Shown: positions 15,876 to 24,193 of the stretch, one piece after another
Position numbering within the stretch: position 1 is the stretch's first letter
Layout: every line of letters begins with the position of its first letter
Source: Polluticoccus soli
Lineage (GTDB): Bacteria; Bacteroidota; Bacteroidia; Chitinophagales; Chitinophagaceae
Assembly (NCBI RefSeq): GCF_029269745.1
Contig: NZ_JARJHT010000002.1
Location: 310,001 to 374,000, forward strand
Length of the DNA stretch: 64,000 bases
Reading direction: 5' to 3'
Position numbers and translations under genes: made by a program
Notes under the pieces: model-generated
Told to the model about the DNA's origin: nothing
Databases searched by the model: none
What the model saw: only the letters and a program-made list of their open reading frames with translations

Positions 15876-16238
15876 CTAGTATTGTCCTACGCTGAGCATG
15901 ACCAGTGTACACGCCTCCTGGGTGATCACACCTTTCTGTATTAGCTTTCTTTCCAGTTCGTCATTCTCGGTGCCGGGGTTAAATATTACCCGTCTTGGGT
16001 TGAGCGACAGAATATAATCGTAGTAAGGTTTCTGGTTAGTAGGATTGAGATAAAGGGTTATCGTGTCTACGCCTTCTATTGGTTTTTGTTCGGTCTCTAT
16101 CTCTACGTTCTTCACCTTGCCCTTCCGTCTGCCAATTGCAACAACGGGGTGCCCATAGGCTAACAGCCTATTGATAGCGATATTGCTATAACGGCTCGGA
16201 TTTTCTGACGCTCCTAATACCATGGTCTTCTTTTCCAT
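15876..16238 (-). CDS. CoA-binding protein, YccU-like
   Basis: Small (120 residue) single-domain protein of the CoA_binding_2 family, a Rossmann fold related to the CoA-binding domain of succinyl-CoA synthetase. The N-terminal MVLGASENPSRYSNIAINRL (6-25) and the C-terminal VIFNPGTENDELERKLIQKG and EACTLVMLSVGQY blocks are family features. The role of these proteins is not settled; some bind CoA or act in protein modification. It ends in its own terminator and has no obvious operon partner. The start at 16238 aligns with the family. Confidence 0.88.
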   Translation of the reverse strand: MEKKTMVLGASENPSRYSNIAINRLLAYGHPVVAIGRRKGKVKNVEIETEQKPIEGVDTITLYLNPTNQKPYYDYILSLNPRRVIFNPGTENDELERKLIQKGVITQEACTLVMLSVGQY

Positions 16239-16360
16239 AACCTAACTCCTTTTATACCAGTCAAAAATACACTATTCCTGACCTCGTCTATAGCAAGAAA
16301 AACAATGCCAGTATAAAAAGTTGGTATGAACTTTTACCTTTTCTTCACGAACAGGATTGT

Positions 16361-16368
16361 TAACTTTA
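16361..16368 (+). promoter_or_regulatory. Putative -7 box of thiolase gene
   Basis: TAACTTTA, one base off the consensus, lies 20 bases before the thiolase ATG. The same TTAACTTTA word precedes the citrate synthase and PaiB-like genes. Confidence 0.4.
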
Positions 16369-16388
16369 GTAGGTAAAGTATTACACAC

Positions 16389-17564
16389 ATGCAGACAGTA
16401 TACATCATAGCAGGATACAGAACGGCAGTAGGTAAAGCTAAGCGCGGAGGTTTTCGTTTTTACAGGCCCGACGACTTGGCCATAGACGTGATCAAGGGAT
16501 TGCTGGCCAGTGTTCCGCAACTTGATCCTAAACTTGTGGATGATGTAATAGTGGGTAATGCAGTTCCCGAAGCTGAGCAGGGTTTGCAGGTAGGTCGCAT
16601 TATAGCAAACAAGGCAGTAGGCGAGTGGGCGCCGGGTGTAACCGTGAACCGTTATTGTGCATCGGGGTTAGAAACCATAGCTATGGCCACCGCTAAGATA
16701 CAGAGCGGTTATGCCGACTGCATCATCGCTGGCGGTACTGAAAGCATGAGCCTTGTCCCAACAGCCGGGTGGCGCACGATGCCTAACTACGAGATTGCTA
16801 AAGAATCTCCTGACTACTACCTGAGCATGGGCCTTACGGCAGAGCAGGTAGCTGCTGATTATAAAGTGTCTCGCGAAGACCAGGATGCATTTGCCTACAG
16901 GTCGCATCAGCGTGCTATCAAGGCAATAGAATCAGGTTATTTCAAAGACGGCATTCTACCGATAAAAGTAAAAGAGATCATGCTCAACGAAAAGAATAAA
17001 CGCGTGGAGCGGGATTTTGTGGTAGATACTGATGAAGGGCCGCGTGCTGATACATCGATGGAGGTGTTGGCTAAGCTGCCGGCAGTATTTGCGCAGGGTG
17101 GTTCGGTGACAGCGGGCAATTCTTCTCAAACTTCAGACGGCGCAGCGTTTACAATTGTAATGAGTGAAAGACTAATGAATCAGCTTGGTCTTCAGCCTTG
17201 GGGCAGGTTAGTAAACTGTGCAGTAGCTGGTGTCGATCCGCGCATTATGGGTATTGGTCCAGTGGCTGCAGTGCCTAAAGTATTGAGGCAAGCCGGTATG
17301 AACCTGGGCCAGATAGACCTGGTAGAGCTTAATGAAGCGTTCGCCTCGCAAGCGCTGGCTGTTATCCGTGAACTGAGTATAGATCCAGAGATCGTCAACA
17401 TAAACGGCGGCGCGATTGCGCTAGGTCATCCGCTGGGCTGCAGTGGTGCTAAGCTCACCATCCAATTGCTGCATGATATGAAACGTCTTAATAAGAAATA
17501 TGGCATGGTTACTGCCTGCGTTGGAGGCGGGCAAGGCATTGCCGGTATCATAGAAAAACTATAA
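16389..17564 (+). CDS. fadA: Acetyl-CoA C-acyltransferase (thiolase)
   Basis: Thiolase of fatty-acid beta-oxidation or acetoacetyl-CoA metabolism; cleaves 3-ketoacyl-CoA with CoA. The nucleophile is C90 in NRYCASGLE, and the C-terminal catalytic pair is H347 in GHPLGCSGA and C377 in TACVGGGQG. Length (391) is normal. No fadB-type multifunctional enzyme or acyl-CoA dehydrogenase is adjacent, so the label fadA is by sequence only; an acetyl-CoA acetyltransferase is the alternative. Single-gene unit; the next gene starts 42 bases later and encodes an unrelated outer-membrane protein. Confidence 0.92.
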   Translation: MQTVYIIAGYRTAVGKAKRGGFRFYRPDDLAIDVIKGLLASVPQLDPKLVDDVIVGNAVPEAEQGLQVGRIIANKAVGEWAPGVTVNRYCASGLETIAMATAKIQSGYADCIIAGGTESMSLVPTAGWRTMPNYEIAKESPDYYLSMGLTAEQVAADYKVSREDQDAFAYRSHQRAIKAIESGYFKDGILPIKVKEIMLNEKNKRVERDFVVDTDEGPRADTSMEVLAKLPAVFAQGGSVTAGNSSQTSDGAAFTIVMSERLMNQLGLQPWGRLVNCAVAGVDPRIMGIGPVAAVPKVLRQAGMNLGQIDLVELNEAFASQALAVIRELSIDPEIVNINGGAIALGHPLGCSGAKLTIQLLHDMKRLNKKYGMVTACVGGGQGIAGIIEKL

Positions 17565-17606
17565 GCAATGAAATAGCCTTTTGACTCACAACCAACCACC
17601 TTCACT

Positions 17607-18422
17607 ATGAAACGATTTGTATTAGCGGCAATCCTTTTGCTGCTGGTTCCCATACAGCTATATGCGCAGTTCTTCCGCAAAGTTCTAGAGAGCGGAATTT
17701 ATTTTCAGTGGGGCTATAACCGCGATTTTTACACGAAAAGCGATATGCATTTCAGTAATGGCGATAAATATAACTTCACGCTATACGGTGTGCGGGCGAC
17801 AGACAAGCCTGATTACGAAGCCTTTTATAAAAACCCAATAGATATAACCATTCCGCAGAACAGTTGCCGGTTAGGTTTTTACCTCGACAGCAAAAGGGAA
17901 CATGCTATTGAGGTCAACTTCGACCATGCAAAATATGTGATGATAGATGGCCAAAGGCTGCGAATGAGCGGAATTATCAATGAAACGCCCTTTCTTTTTG
18001 ATACCGTGGTCTCTCGCAACTTTATACATGTAGAACACACCAACGGAGCCAATTTCCTGATGCTCAACTATTTTGGGCAGACACCGCTGATCGAGCGTAA
18101 AAGATCACAACTTAACCTGACCTGGAGAGTGGGTGGCGGCGTGGTGGTTCCCCGGTCGGATATAATACTGATGGGCAAACGACTGGACAATAAATACCAC
18201 GTCGCCGGTTATATAGGCGCAGGCGAGGTAGGTACCAGGTACTATTTTTTCAAAGGGTTATTTCTCGAGGCTTCTGCTAAGGTCGGGTATGCCAACTATC
18301 TTGACGCCCTAGCAATGGAAGGTGGCAAAATAAGTCACAGCTTTTTCTTCACGGAGTTTATCGGACTACTGGGATACGAGTTAGCCCTCAAAAGGAAAGA
18401 AGCCAAGGTAGAGACTCAATAA
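17607..18422 (+). CDS. Putative outer-membrane beta-barrel protein
   Basis: Exported protein of unknown family. Residues 1-20 are a signal peptide (VLAAILLLLVPIQLYA, cleavage before Q). The mature 250 residues alternate polar and hydrophobic positions with frequent aromatic ends, as in outer-membrane strands (for example YFQWGYNRDFY, YHVAGYIGAGEVGTRYYF, LFLEASAKVGYANY). Relatives in Bacteroidota are annotated only as hypothetical. The last 42 bases overlap tail to tail with the DUF2490 gene on the other strand. It could be co-transcribed with the thiolase. Confidence 0.6.
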   Translation: MKRFVLAAILLLLVPIQLYAQFFRKVLESGIYFQWGYNRDFYTKSDMHFSNGDKYNFTLYGVRATDKPDYEAFYKNPIDITIPQNSCRLGFYLDSKREHAIEVNFDHAKYVMIDGQRLRMSGIINETPFLFDTVVSRNFIHVEHTNGANFLMLNYFGQTPLIERKRSQLNLTWRVGGGVVVPRSDIILMGKRLDNKYHVAGYIGAGEVGTRYYFFKGLFLEASAKVGYANYLDALAMEGGKISHSFFFTEFIGLLGYELALKRKEAKVETQ

Positions 18423-19157
18423 GAGACCATGGTTGTATTGAAAAACCTCGCGACCCGAAACTAATCCTCCTTGCTGCACGGTTTGGTTAAAATAACCTCC
18501 TTCGGCTCGCAGCTTTTTTGTTAGTTGATAGCCGGCTACCAGGCCTACCCGGTTCTGGTCGAACACGTTTTGATTAACGTTCTTGCCAAACCCTATAAAG
18601 ATCTCATCGAATCCGGCAATATACCATGTATCGTCGATGAGGTTTTTGTTGTTGAGCGGTACAGTGGCGCGCAGCTGGTATCTGACGCGATTTGCATATG
18701 TCCAGTCCAATACCTCATATTCCGGTGCCGTCTGGTTAATCTTGCCGAGAAACCTTTGCTCTAAACGCACGCGGTGATTGAGGCCAACACGTTCTATAGC
18801 ATCGTTCCACATAAACTGTTCGAAGATGCGGTGTTCTGGTATGGGATGTGGCCCGGCAGGATAGTCACCATATGGATAAGTACGGGCGTATGCATAGCCG
18901 GCCATGGTGCTCAACCCATTTTTAAAATGCCGTTGAATGCCTGTACGGATCATTAGCTGTTGCCAGTCAGTAATGACATTATCCCGTCGCCAGTGACCTT
19001 CGAGCCAGAGAGAATAATGCTTTGAAAGGTGAATGGTGTTGAAAGAGCCGAACCAGCCTATAGCATTTACATCACTAAGTCGCTGAGCCTGCACGCCGGC
19101 CGCCCCAAACTGGATAAATAGAAGTAGTATAAAGATCCTTGATAACATGAGCGGCAT
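18381..19157 (-). CDS. DUF2490 outer-membrane protein
   Basis: Exported protein of the DUF2490 family, predicted outer-membrane beta-barrels with no known function. Residues 1-24 are a signal peptide (LSRIFILLLFIQFGAAGVQA before Q). The family features are the N-terminal WFGSFNTIHLSKHYSLWLEGHWRRD (about 34-58), the central HRIFEQFMW, RLEQRF (about 130-136) and the closing strand ending in a hydrophobic-aromatic pattern (LLLSLYLGFFPF). Length (258) is typical. It converges with the gene at 17607 and the coding ends overlap by 42 bases, so antisense transcription through the tails is possible. Confidence 0.85.
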   Translation of the reverse strand: MPLMLSRIFILLLFIQFGAAGVQAQRLSDVNAIGWFGSFNTIHLSKHYSLWLEGHWRRDNVITDWQQLMIRTGIQRHFKNGLSTMAGYAYARTYPYGDYPAGPHPIPEHRIFEQFMWNDAIERVGLNHRVRLEQRFLGKINQTAPEYEVLDWTYANRVRYQLRATVPLNNKNLIDDTWYIAGFDEIFIGFGKNVNQNVFDQNRVGLVAGYQLTKKLRAEGGYFNQTVQQGGLVSGREVFQYNHGLLLSLYLGFFPFEG

Positions 19158-19188
19158 TTTGAAATGATCTCGTCTGGCCTTTTCAGGC

Positions 19189-19196
19189 TATCTTTG
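19189..19196 (+). promoter_or_regulatory. -7 box of the TonB receptor locus
   Basis: TATCTTTG, an exact TAnnTTTG match, lies 21 bases before a TTG start at 19218 and inside the longer frame that begins at ATG 19164. This favours the downstream start. Confidence 0.5.
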
Positions 19197-19217
19197 CATT
19201 TCGAAGCGCAAGATAAC

Positions 19218-19553
19218 TTGTTGACACGAATCCTACATATCGCACTCTCTATATGGCTGGCAATTTTGCTGGTGTTTGGCGGTACGCCCAAGGAGTTCGT
19301 GCACCTATTCGCCAACCATAAGGATACAGTACACTGTAATCAATTGCGTACGGATGGACTGGTAATAGAAGATCAGCACCACCACTGTTCGTTCCTGAGT
19401 TTTACGTTGGCGCCATTCGTCAACGATGTACAGGTTTTCTATTTCTCGGGCGATAAAGAGGCATTTCCGAAGCAGGTCGCTGCAGCGGTGCAGCATCTTA
19501 CTTCGCGCGAGGTTATTACTTCTTTGCTTCGGGGGCCACCTGCTTTGGCATAG
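19218..19553 (+). CDS. Small His-rich membrane protein of TonB receptor locus
   Basis: Short protein with one hydrophobic segment (ILHIALSIWLAILLVFGG) followed by an exported-looking tail rich in histidine: FVHLFANHKDTVHC and DQHHHCSF. Similar small proteins with a TPKEFxHxFAxHxDT motif occur next to TonB receptors in Bacteroidota and are unassigned. The His/Cys clusters suggest metal binding, which is inference. The frame is open from ATG 19164 (129 residues), but the promoter box at 19189 points to TTG at 19218 or 19221. The receptor gene starts 61 bases after the stop, so this is likely the first gene of the locus. Confidence 0.6.
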   Translation: MLTRILHIALSIWLAILLVFGGTPKEFVHLFANHKDTVHCNQLRTDGLVIEDQHHHCSFLSFTLAPFVNDVQVFYFSGDKEAFPKQVAAAVQHLTSREVITSLLRGPPALA

Positions 19554-19614
19554 TACATAGGGGCCTTATTTGCTGTCGTTGTACAGCAGTTTTCTAATTA
19601 CATAATTCAAACGA

Positions 19615-21945
19615 ATGCATCGTGCACGATGGGCGTTGGCAATAATGCTAAGCCTTGCTGCAGGATATGTACGGGCGCAGTCTCCATGCAGGCTAACCTT
19701 GGCTGGTTCGGTTGTGGAGACCCACAATTTCGAACCTGTATATCCCGCAGTTGTATACATAGACGAGATCAACCGCAGTTTTGACGCTGATGAATCAGGC
19801 AAGTTTCATGTTGACAGCCTGTGTGCCGGCAGGTACACGGTACACGTACACACCGCAGGTTACGATCATTTTGACGTTTTGCTGGATATCGCAAACGATA
19901 CCACTGTAAGGCTTAGGCTGGCCCACGAGGCGCACATGTTATCGCAGGTAGAGGTAAGGCAGGAGCGCATCCCTACCATTATCCAGTCGAAAGAACAGAT
20001 GGATAAAACCGCCATTGCTGCTAATAGCGGCAAAACGCTGGGCGATATGCTGCAATCGGTAAACGGAGTGAACGCAATGTCTACCGGGCCTACGATCGCT
20101 AAGCCGGTGATCCACGGTTTACACAGTAACCGGATAGTTACACTGAATAATGGTATCCGGCAGGAAGATCAGCAATGGGGCGGTGAACATGCGCCTAATA
20201 TTGATCCCTTCTTGGCAAACAATATCACCGTGATAAAAGGCGCTGCCAGCGTTCGCTATGGTACAGACGCCATAGGCGGTGTTGTATTGGTAGAACCGGC
20301 CCCTCTGCCGTCGAAGCCCGGTACTTCAGGTGAGCTTAACCTGGCCGGATTTAGCAATAACCGTATGGGCGTTGCTTCAGCCATGGTGGAGCATAATTTC
20401 AAGAATGTCCCCGAGCTAAGTATGCGCCTGCAGGGGACGTTCAAGAAAGGTGGTAACTATCGCGTTCCCGGTTATTGGGTTGATAATACAGGTGTTGAAG
20501 AAAGGAACTATTCTGCAGCTGCTGGTTGGCGCAAGCCGCACTACGGAGCAGAAGTGTTTTACAGCCACTTTGATACCGAATTAGGCATCTACACCGGTTC
20601 GCATACCGGCAACCTGAAAGACCTGGAAGCTGCCATTCACAGTTCAGTGCCACTGGTGCCTGCGGGGTTTACTTATGATATCGGTCGGCCAAAGCAAGAT
20701 GTGGAACACGATCTGTTTAAAGCGAAGCTTTACGCCGATAATAGGCAGGGTGTTTGGAATCTCATTTACTCCTACCAGCATAACTTCAGGCAAGAGTATG
20801 ACATCGTTCGCAAAGATGATGGACGGGCACAGCTGAACCTTACACTGAATACACAAACACTTAACTTAAACCTGGATCATAAGGCAATCGGTGGTGTGAA
20901 AGGACAGATAGGTGTAGATGGTATTTATCAAACGAACAATTTCCAAAATGGAGACAGGCTGTTTATTCCGACCTACAATTCATTGGGTGGCGCTGCATAC
21001 CTTATAGAGCGTTATAGTAAAAATAACTGGACGCTGGAAGCCGGGGTGCGTTACGATAATCGCTCTTACGAAATGTTCAATGCAGAAGGGCCCAGCCAGC
21101 AGATCATACGGTATGCTTTCAACTACAATAGTGCATCGGCTACATTAGGTTTTCGCCAGCAGCTGAAACCAAACTGGCAGTGGAGCGCAACGTTGGCGAA
21201 TGCATGGCGTGCGCCACAGGCCAATGAACTATTTAGTGCGGGCTTTCACCACGGAGCTGCGCGTATTGAGCTGGGAAATAAAAACCTTCGGCCAGAGCGT
21301 TCGTATAATCTGAACCTGGAGACGGAATACACCCGAAAGAAGTTGTCGGCAGAAGTGTCGTTGTATGGCCAGTATATACGCGACTATATTTTTCTGGAAC
21401 CCGGTGCTGATGTGCTTACTATACGTGGTTATTTCAAAACCTTCCACTACCGCCAAACAAATGCTTTCCTGTATGGCAGTGATGTATCGGTAGGGTACAA
21501 ATGGACAGAGCATTTTACCAGCACGGCAAAATTATCGTTATTGCGTGCGCGCGATCTTTCGGCCAACGACTGGCTGATACTGATGCCTGCTGACAGGGCA
21601 TCGCTCAACGTGCGCTATGGATTTGAAATGGGTGAAGTTTTGCAGGAATGCTACGTTGCACTCAATGCGCGCTATATAGCGGAGCAGGTACGCATACCGT
21701 CGAATTTCGATGCGATAGACTATCCACGGCCGCCGGCAGCATATTTTGTTCCCGATGCAGAAGCTGGCACTCGTTTGCTGTTAGGAAAGCAGCCAATATA
21801 TGTTAGTGTCGCGGTCACGAATATGTTCAATGTTAAATACCGTGACTACCTCGATGCATTCCGCTATTTCATCGATCAGCCGGGCCGCAACGTTGTGTTA
21901 CGACTTCGAATGCCATTTTCTTTTATCAAAGATCAAACAAACTAA
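19615..21945 (+). CDS. TonB-dependent outer-membrane receptor
   Basis: Outer-membrane active transporter. Order of parts: signal peptide (1-22, ending VRA-Q), a CarboxypepD_reg-like domain (about 28-105), the plug domain (about 115-230, with GKTLGDMLQSVNGVNAMSTG, then HGLHSNRIVTLNNGI and DAIGGVVLVEP) and a 22-strand barrel to the end. At 776 residues it is a complete siderophore/metal-type receptor, not a SusC-type. Plug residues QQWGGEHAPNIDPF include an exposed His. The flanking small His-rich protein and lipoprotein (2 bases downstream) suggest one uptake locus, perhaps for a metal or its chelate. The substrate cannot be determined here. Confidence 0.93.
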   Translation: MHRARWALAIMLSLAAGYVRAQSPCRLTLAGSVVETHNFEPVYPAVVYIDEINRSFDADESGKFHVDSLCAGRYTVHVHTAGYDHFDVLLDIANDTTVRLRLAHEAHMLSQVEVRQERIPTIIQSKEQMDKTAIAANSGKTLGDMLQSVNGVNAMSTGPTIAKPVIHGLHSNRIVTLNNGIRQEDQQWGGEHAPNIDPFLANNITVIKGAASVRYGTDAIGGVVLVEPAPLPSKPGTSGELNLAGFSNNRMGVASAMVEHNFKNVPELSMRLQGTFKKGGNYRVPGYWVDNTGVEERNYSAAAGWRKPHYGAEVFYSHFDTELGIYTGSHTGNLKDLEAAIHSSVPLVPAGFTYDIGRPKQDVEHDLFKAKLYADNRQGVWNLIYSYQHNFRQEYDIVRKDDGRAQLNLTLNTQTLNLNLDHKAIGGVKGQIGVDGIYQTNNFQNGDRLFIPTYNSLGGAAYLIERYSKNNWTLEAGVRYDNRSYEMFNAEGPSQQIIRYAFNYNSASATLGFRQQLKPNWQWSATLANAWRAPQANELFSAGFHHGAARIELGNKNLRPERSYNLNLETEYTRKKLSAEVSLYGQYIRDYIFLEPGADVLTIRGYFKTFHYRQTNAFLYGSDVSVGYKWTEHFTSTAKLSLLRARDLSANDWLILMPADRASLNVRYGFEMGEVLQECYVALNARYIAEQVRIPSNFDAIDYPRPPAAYFVPDAEAGTRLLLGKQPIYVSVAVTNMFNVKYRDYLDAFRYFIDQPGRNVVLRLRMPFSFIKDQTN

Positions 21946-21947
21946 AA

Positions 21948-22511
21948 ATGAGAACCAATATCATAAAGCCAATTTTACTCATCGCTTTTACATCGCTGGC
22001 TATGTCTGCCTGTGATAAGGGTGGAGAACCGGCAATACCGGTAGAGCAGGAGTTAATTACCACGGTCAAATTGCTCATCACCGACAATGCTGGATTTAAC
22101 AAGACGTTTGCCTATAAAGTAGAAAACGGTTTGGGGGCAACAACACCAGGCGCAATAACCAAAGATGACGTTTTGCTTTCGCCCAATAAAGAATATAATG
22201 TGGAAGTGCAGTTATGGAACGATGGCGCGAACCCAGCGGATAATATTACAGAGGAAGTGATCTCTGAGAGTAACGCCCACCTGTTTCTTTTTGAATCAAC
22301 GCCCGCCGCTCTCCTGACATTTGTTAATGGCAGTAAAGATGCCGCCAACATGCCGTTTAACCAAAGGATAGTATTTAAGACAGGAGAAGCCGGCGGTGGT
22401 GAATTGAGCGTAGTGTTAAAGCATAATCCGACCAATAAAGCAGCCCAGACTACGGCTGACGCCGGCGGCGAAACTGATGTCGATGTGAGCTTTCACATTA
22501 AGCTGCAGTAG
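21948..22511 (+). CDS. Lipoprotein partner of the TonB receptor
   Basis: Lipoprotein of 187 residues; signal peptide 1-20 with lipobox MSAC, so C21 is lipidated. The mature part begins with a Pro/Glu-rich spacer then EELITTVKLLITD-like text and ends AGGETDVDVSFHIKLQ, features of a Bacteroidota lipoprotein family that occurs beside TonB receptors. The beta-rich fold could bind ligand at the cell surface or in the periplasm. It starts 2 bases after the receptor stop, so translation is probably coupled. No enzymatic motif is visible. Confidence 0.75.
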   Translation: MRTNIIKPILLIAFTSLAMSACDKGGEPAIPVEQELITTVKLLITDNAGFNKTFAYKVENGLGATTPGAITKDDVLLSPNKEYNVEVQLWNDGANPADNITEEVISESNAHLFLFESTPAALLTFVNGSKDAANMPFNQRIVFKTGEAGGGELSVVLKHNPTNKAAQTTADAGGETDVDVSFHIKLQ

Positions 22512-22547
22512 TTTGGCAACGTTTTTGTGGCGACCATTTAAATTGTG

Positions 22548-22587
22548 AAAGGCCTGTAAATTTCTCGTTTACAGGCCTTTGATTTTT
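22548..22587 (+). terminator. Terminator of the TonB receptor locus
   Basis: A perfect 13-bp stem (AAAGGCCTGTAAA 22548-22560 with TTTACAGGCCTTT 22568-22580) is followed by GATTTTTT. It lies 36 bases after the lipoprotein stop. Confidence 0.92.
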
Positions 22588-22629
22588 TCAAAAGATTGTA
22601 TATTTATATGAACCAAAGTTTTTGTGATA

Positions 22630-22893
22630 ATGGCAACCCTTATAGCCAAAGAAGAAATTCCTCAATACAGGATCGTTCCGGCATTCGTTGACAATTCTGC
22701 TCATTGGGAGAAGGAACTGAGCTATGCAGTGAGACTGGGTAATGAGTTCAAAGGCAAAACAAACATCACATTTGAAACCACACAGGGGCCCCGTAGCGTA
22801 AGTACCACCGTTTGGTCGGTTACAGACAACTACCTCCAGCTGAAAGGCGGCATGAGCATTCCGCTGAACAGCATTATTGAGGTGCATTTCTAA
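22630..22893 (+). CDS. Small conserved protein, unknown function
   Basis: An 87-residue soluble protein beginning MATLIAKEEIPQYRIVPAF. I recognise this sequence as a very well conserved small protein of Chitinophagaceae and relatives, without a known function or domain name. It has the make-up of a compact beta-rich domain (TNITFETTQGPRSVSTTVWSV, YLQLKGGMSIPLNSIIEVHF) and no signal peptide, membrane segment or catalytic motif. The ATG at 22630 is preferred over 22624 because it matches the family start. It is transcribed alone, after the terminator at 22548 and before the acyl-carrier operon. Confidence 0.75.
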   Translation: MATLIAKEEIPQYRIVPAFVDNSAHWEKELSYAVRLGNEFKGKTNITFETTQGPRSVSTTVWSVTDNYLQLKGGMSIPLNSIIEVHF

Positions 22894-22978
22894 AGAAAGA
22901 TCGGAATTCCTACTTCCCCGGATCATTAAAAACGACCCGGAGGGTGTGCATTTTATTTTATTAGAATCACATTTTTTT

Positions 22979-22986
22979 TACCTTTG
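22979..22986 (+). promoter_or_regulatory. -7 box of the acyl-carrier operon
   Basis: TACCTTTG, an exact TAnnTTTG match, lies 68 bases before the acyl carrier protein ATG within a very AT-rich leader. The -33 region is T-rich without a clear TTG. Confidence 0.55.
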
Positions 22987-23054
22987 CCTTCCGAATGTTA
23001 TAAATATTTAATAGTTAAATATTTATATAATATATTACCGTTTCCTAAATAGTT

Positions 23055-23309
23055 ATGAATCAGCAAGAGATTATCGGCAAAATCAATGCCTTTATGATAG
23101 AAGACTTTGAGGTGGATGAACAGGCCATAAAGCCTGAAGCTGATCTTAAAGCTACCCTGGATCTGGATAGCCTCGATTATATTGACCTCGTTGTAGCTAT
23201 CGAGCAGAACTTCGGCTTTAAAGTAAAGCCTGAAGATTTTCAGCAAATGCACACTATCCAGGATTTTTACGACTACGTAACTAACCGCCTGCAGGCGCAA
23301 ACAGCCTAA
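23055..23309 (+). CDS. Acyl carrier protein
   Basis: An 84-residue acyl carrier protein; S39 in LDLDSLDYIDLV is the phosphopantetheine attachment site. The four-helix pattern is complete. It differs from housekeeping AcpP, which has DSLDTVELVMA; the DSLDYIDL variant is common in aryl-polyene, flexirubin and other specialised lipid pathways. It heads a five-gene operon: the next gene starts 2 bases after its stop and the others overlap. It should carry the growing acyl chain for the ketosynthase, dehydratase and acyltransferase that follow. Confidence 0.92.
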   Translation: MNQQEIIGKINAFMIEDFEVDEQAIKPEADLKATLDLDSLDYIDLVVAIEQNFGFKVKPEDFQQMHTIQDFYDYVTNRLQAQTA

Positions 23310-23311
23310 TT

Positions 23312-24193
23312 ATGCCTTCCTGGGAAGGACGTTCCAGAGGTACAACTTTAGGCTACAGCATTTTTATATGGCTCCTCAAAAAAGGCGGCCTGAAACCTGC
23401 GTACGCTTTACTTCACCTGGTGACGCCTTATTACAGGCTATTCGTTCCCAATGCAACGAAGCCGCTACGCTACCTCTATGAGCAGCGCCTGGGTTTTTCA
23501 AAGCGCGTGGCCAATAAACTAATAAAGAAGAACCTGATCATATTTGGCCAAACGATCATCGACAAAGTCGCCATTCTTTCAGGTATCAATCCTTTTGAGC
23601 ATATCAATTTTGAAGGCACCGACAAAATAGCCGCTATGTTGGAAGCTGGAAATGGAGGACTTGTTGTAAGTGCGCATTTGGGCAACTGGGAGGTGGCGGG
23701 GCACATGCTCAAACGCATGAATACGAAGGTGAATATCCTGATGTATGACGGGGAAGGCGAGGAGATGAAGCAGTACATGGAGCAGTACGACAACAAGCGC
23801 TCTTTCAATATCATTTACATCAAGAACGATCTCTCGCATATTTATGAGATGTCGGCGGCGCTAAGAAGGAATGAACTCATCTGTTTGCATGCAGATAGGT
23901 TCCGCCCCGGTAACCGTACGATGGAACATGAGTTCCTGGGAGAGAAAGCGCTGTTCCCGGCAGGTGCTTTTATATTGGCTTCAAAGCTTAAAGTACCTGT
24001 GTGTTTTGTTTTTGGCTTTAAAGAGGGTAACTTTCGCTACCGGTACTACTCATATCCAGCTAAAACTTACGAAGGGAAGGGAACTACCGGCATGGAAGCG
24101 ATGCTGCACGATTACGTGAATATACTGGAAGAAAAAGTGAAGCAATATCCTGACCAATGGTTTAATTACTATGATTTCTGGAAGCATGACTGA
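23312..24193 (+). CDS. LpxL/HtrB-like lysophospholipid acyltransferase
   Basis: Membrane-associated acyltransferase of the lipid A late acyltransferase superfamily, 293 residues. The catalytic H-x4-E motif is H122 and E127 in SAHLGNWEVAG; other blocks are LHADRFRPG (about 191-199), where relatives use a conserved DxR, and FPAGAFILASKLKVPV. An N-terminal amphipathic or membrane region (TTLGYSIFIWLLKK) anchors it. Its place behind a dedicated ACP suggests it takes the acyl chain from that ACP and transfers it to a lipid head group, as proposed for aryl polyenes. The last 8 bases overlap the dehydratase gene. Confidence 0.85.
   Translation: MPSWEGRSRGTTLGYSIFIWLLKKGGLKPAYALLHLVTPYYRLFVPNATKPLRYLYEQRLGFSKRVANKLIKKNLIIFGQTIIDKVAILSGINPFEHINFEGTDKIAAMLEAGNGGLVVSAHLGNWEVAGHMLKRMNTKVNILMYDGEGEEMKQYMEQYDNKRSFNIIYIKNDLSHIYEMSAALRRNELICLHADRFRPGNRTMEHEFLGEKALFPAGAFILASKLKVPVCFVFGFKEGNFRYRYYSYPAKTYEGKGTTGMEAMLHDYVNILEEKVKQYPDQWFNYYDFWKHD

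Noticed and set aside
18600-18640. TCGAATCC-like word considered as a tRNA T-arm
   Set aside because: It lies inside the DUF2490 gene and no clover-leaf can be built around it.
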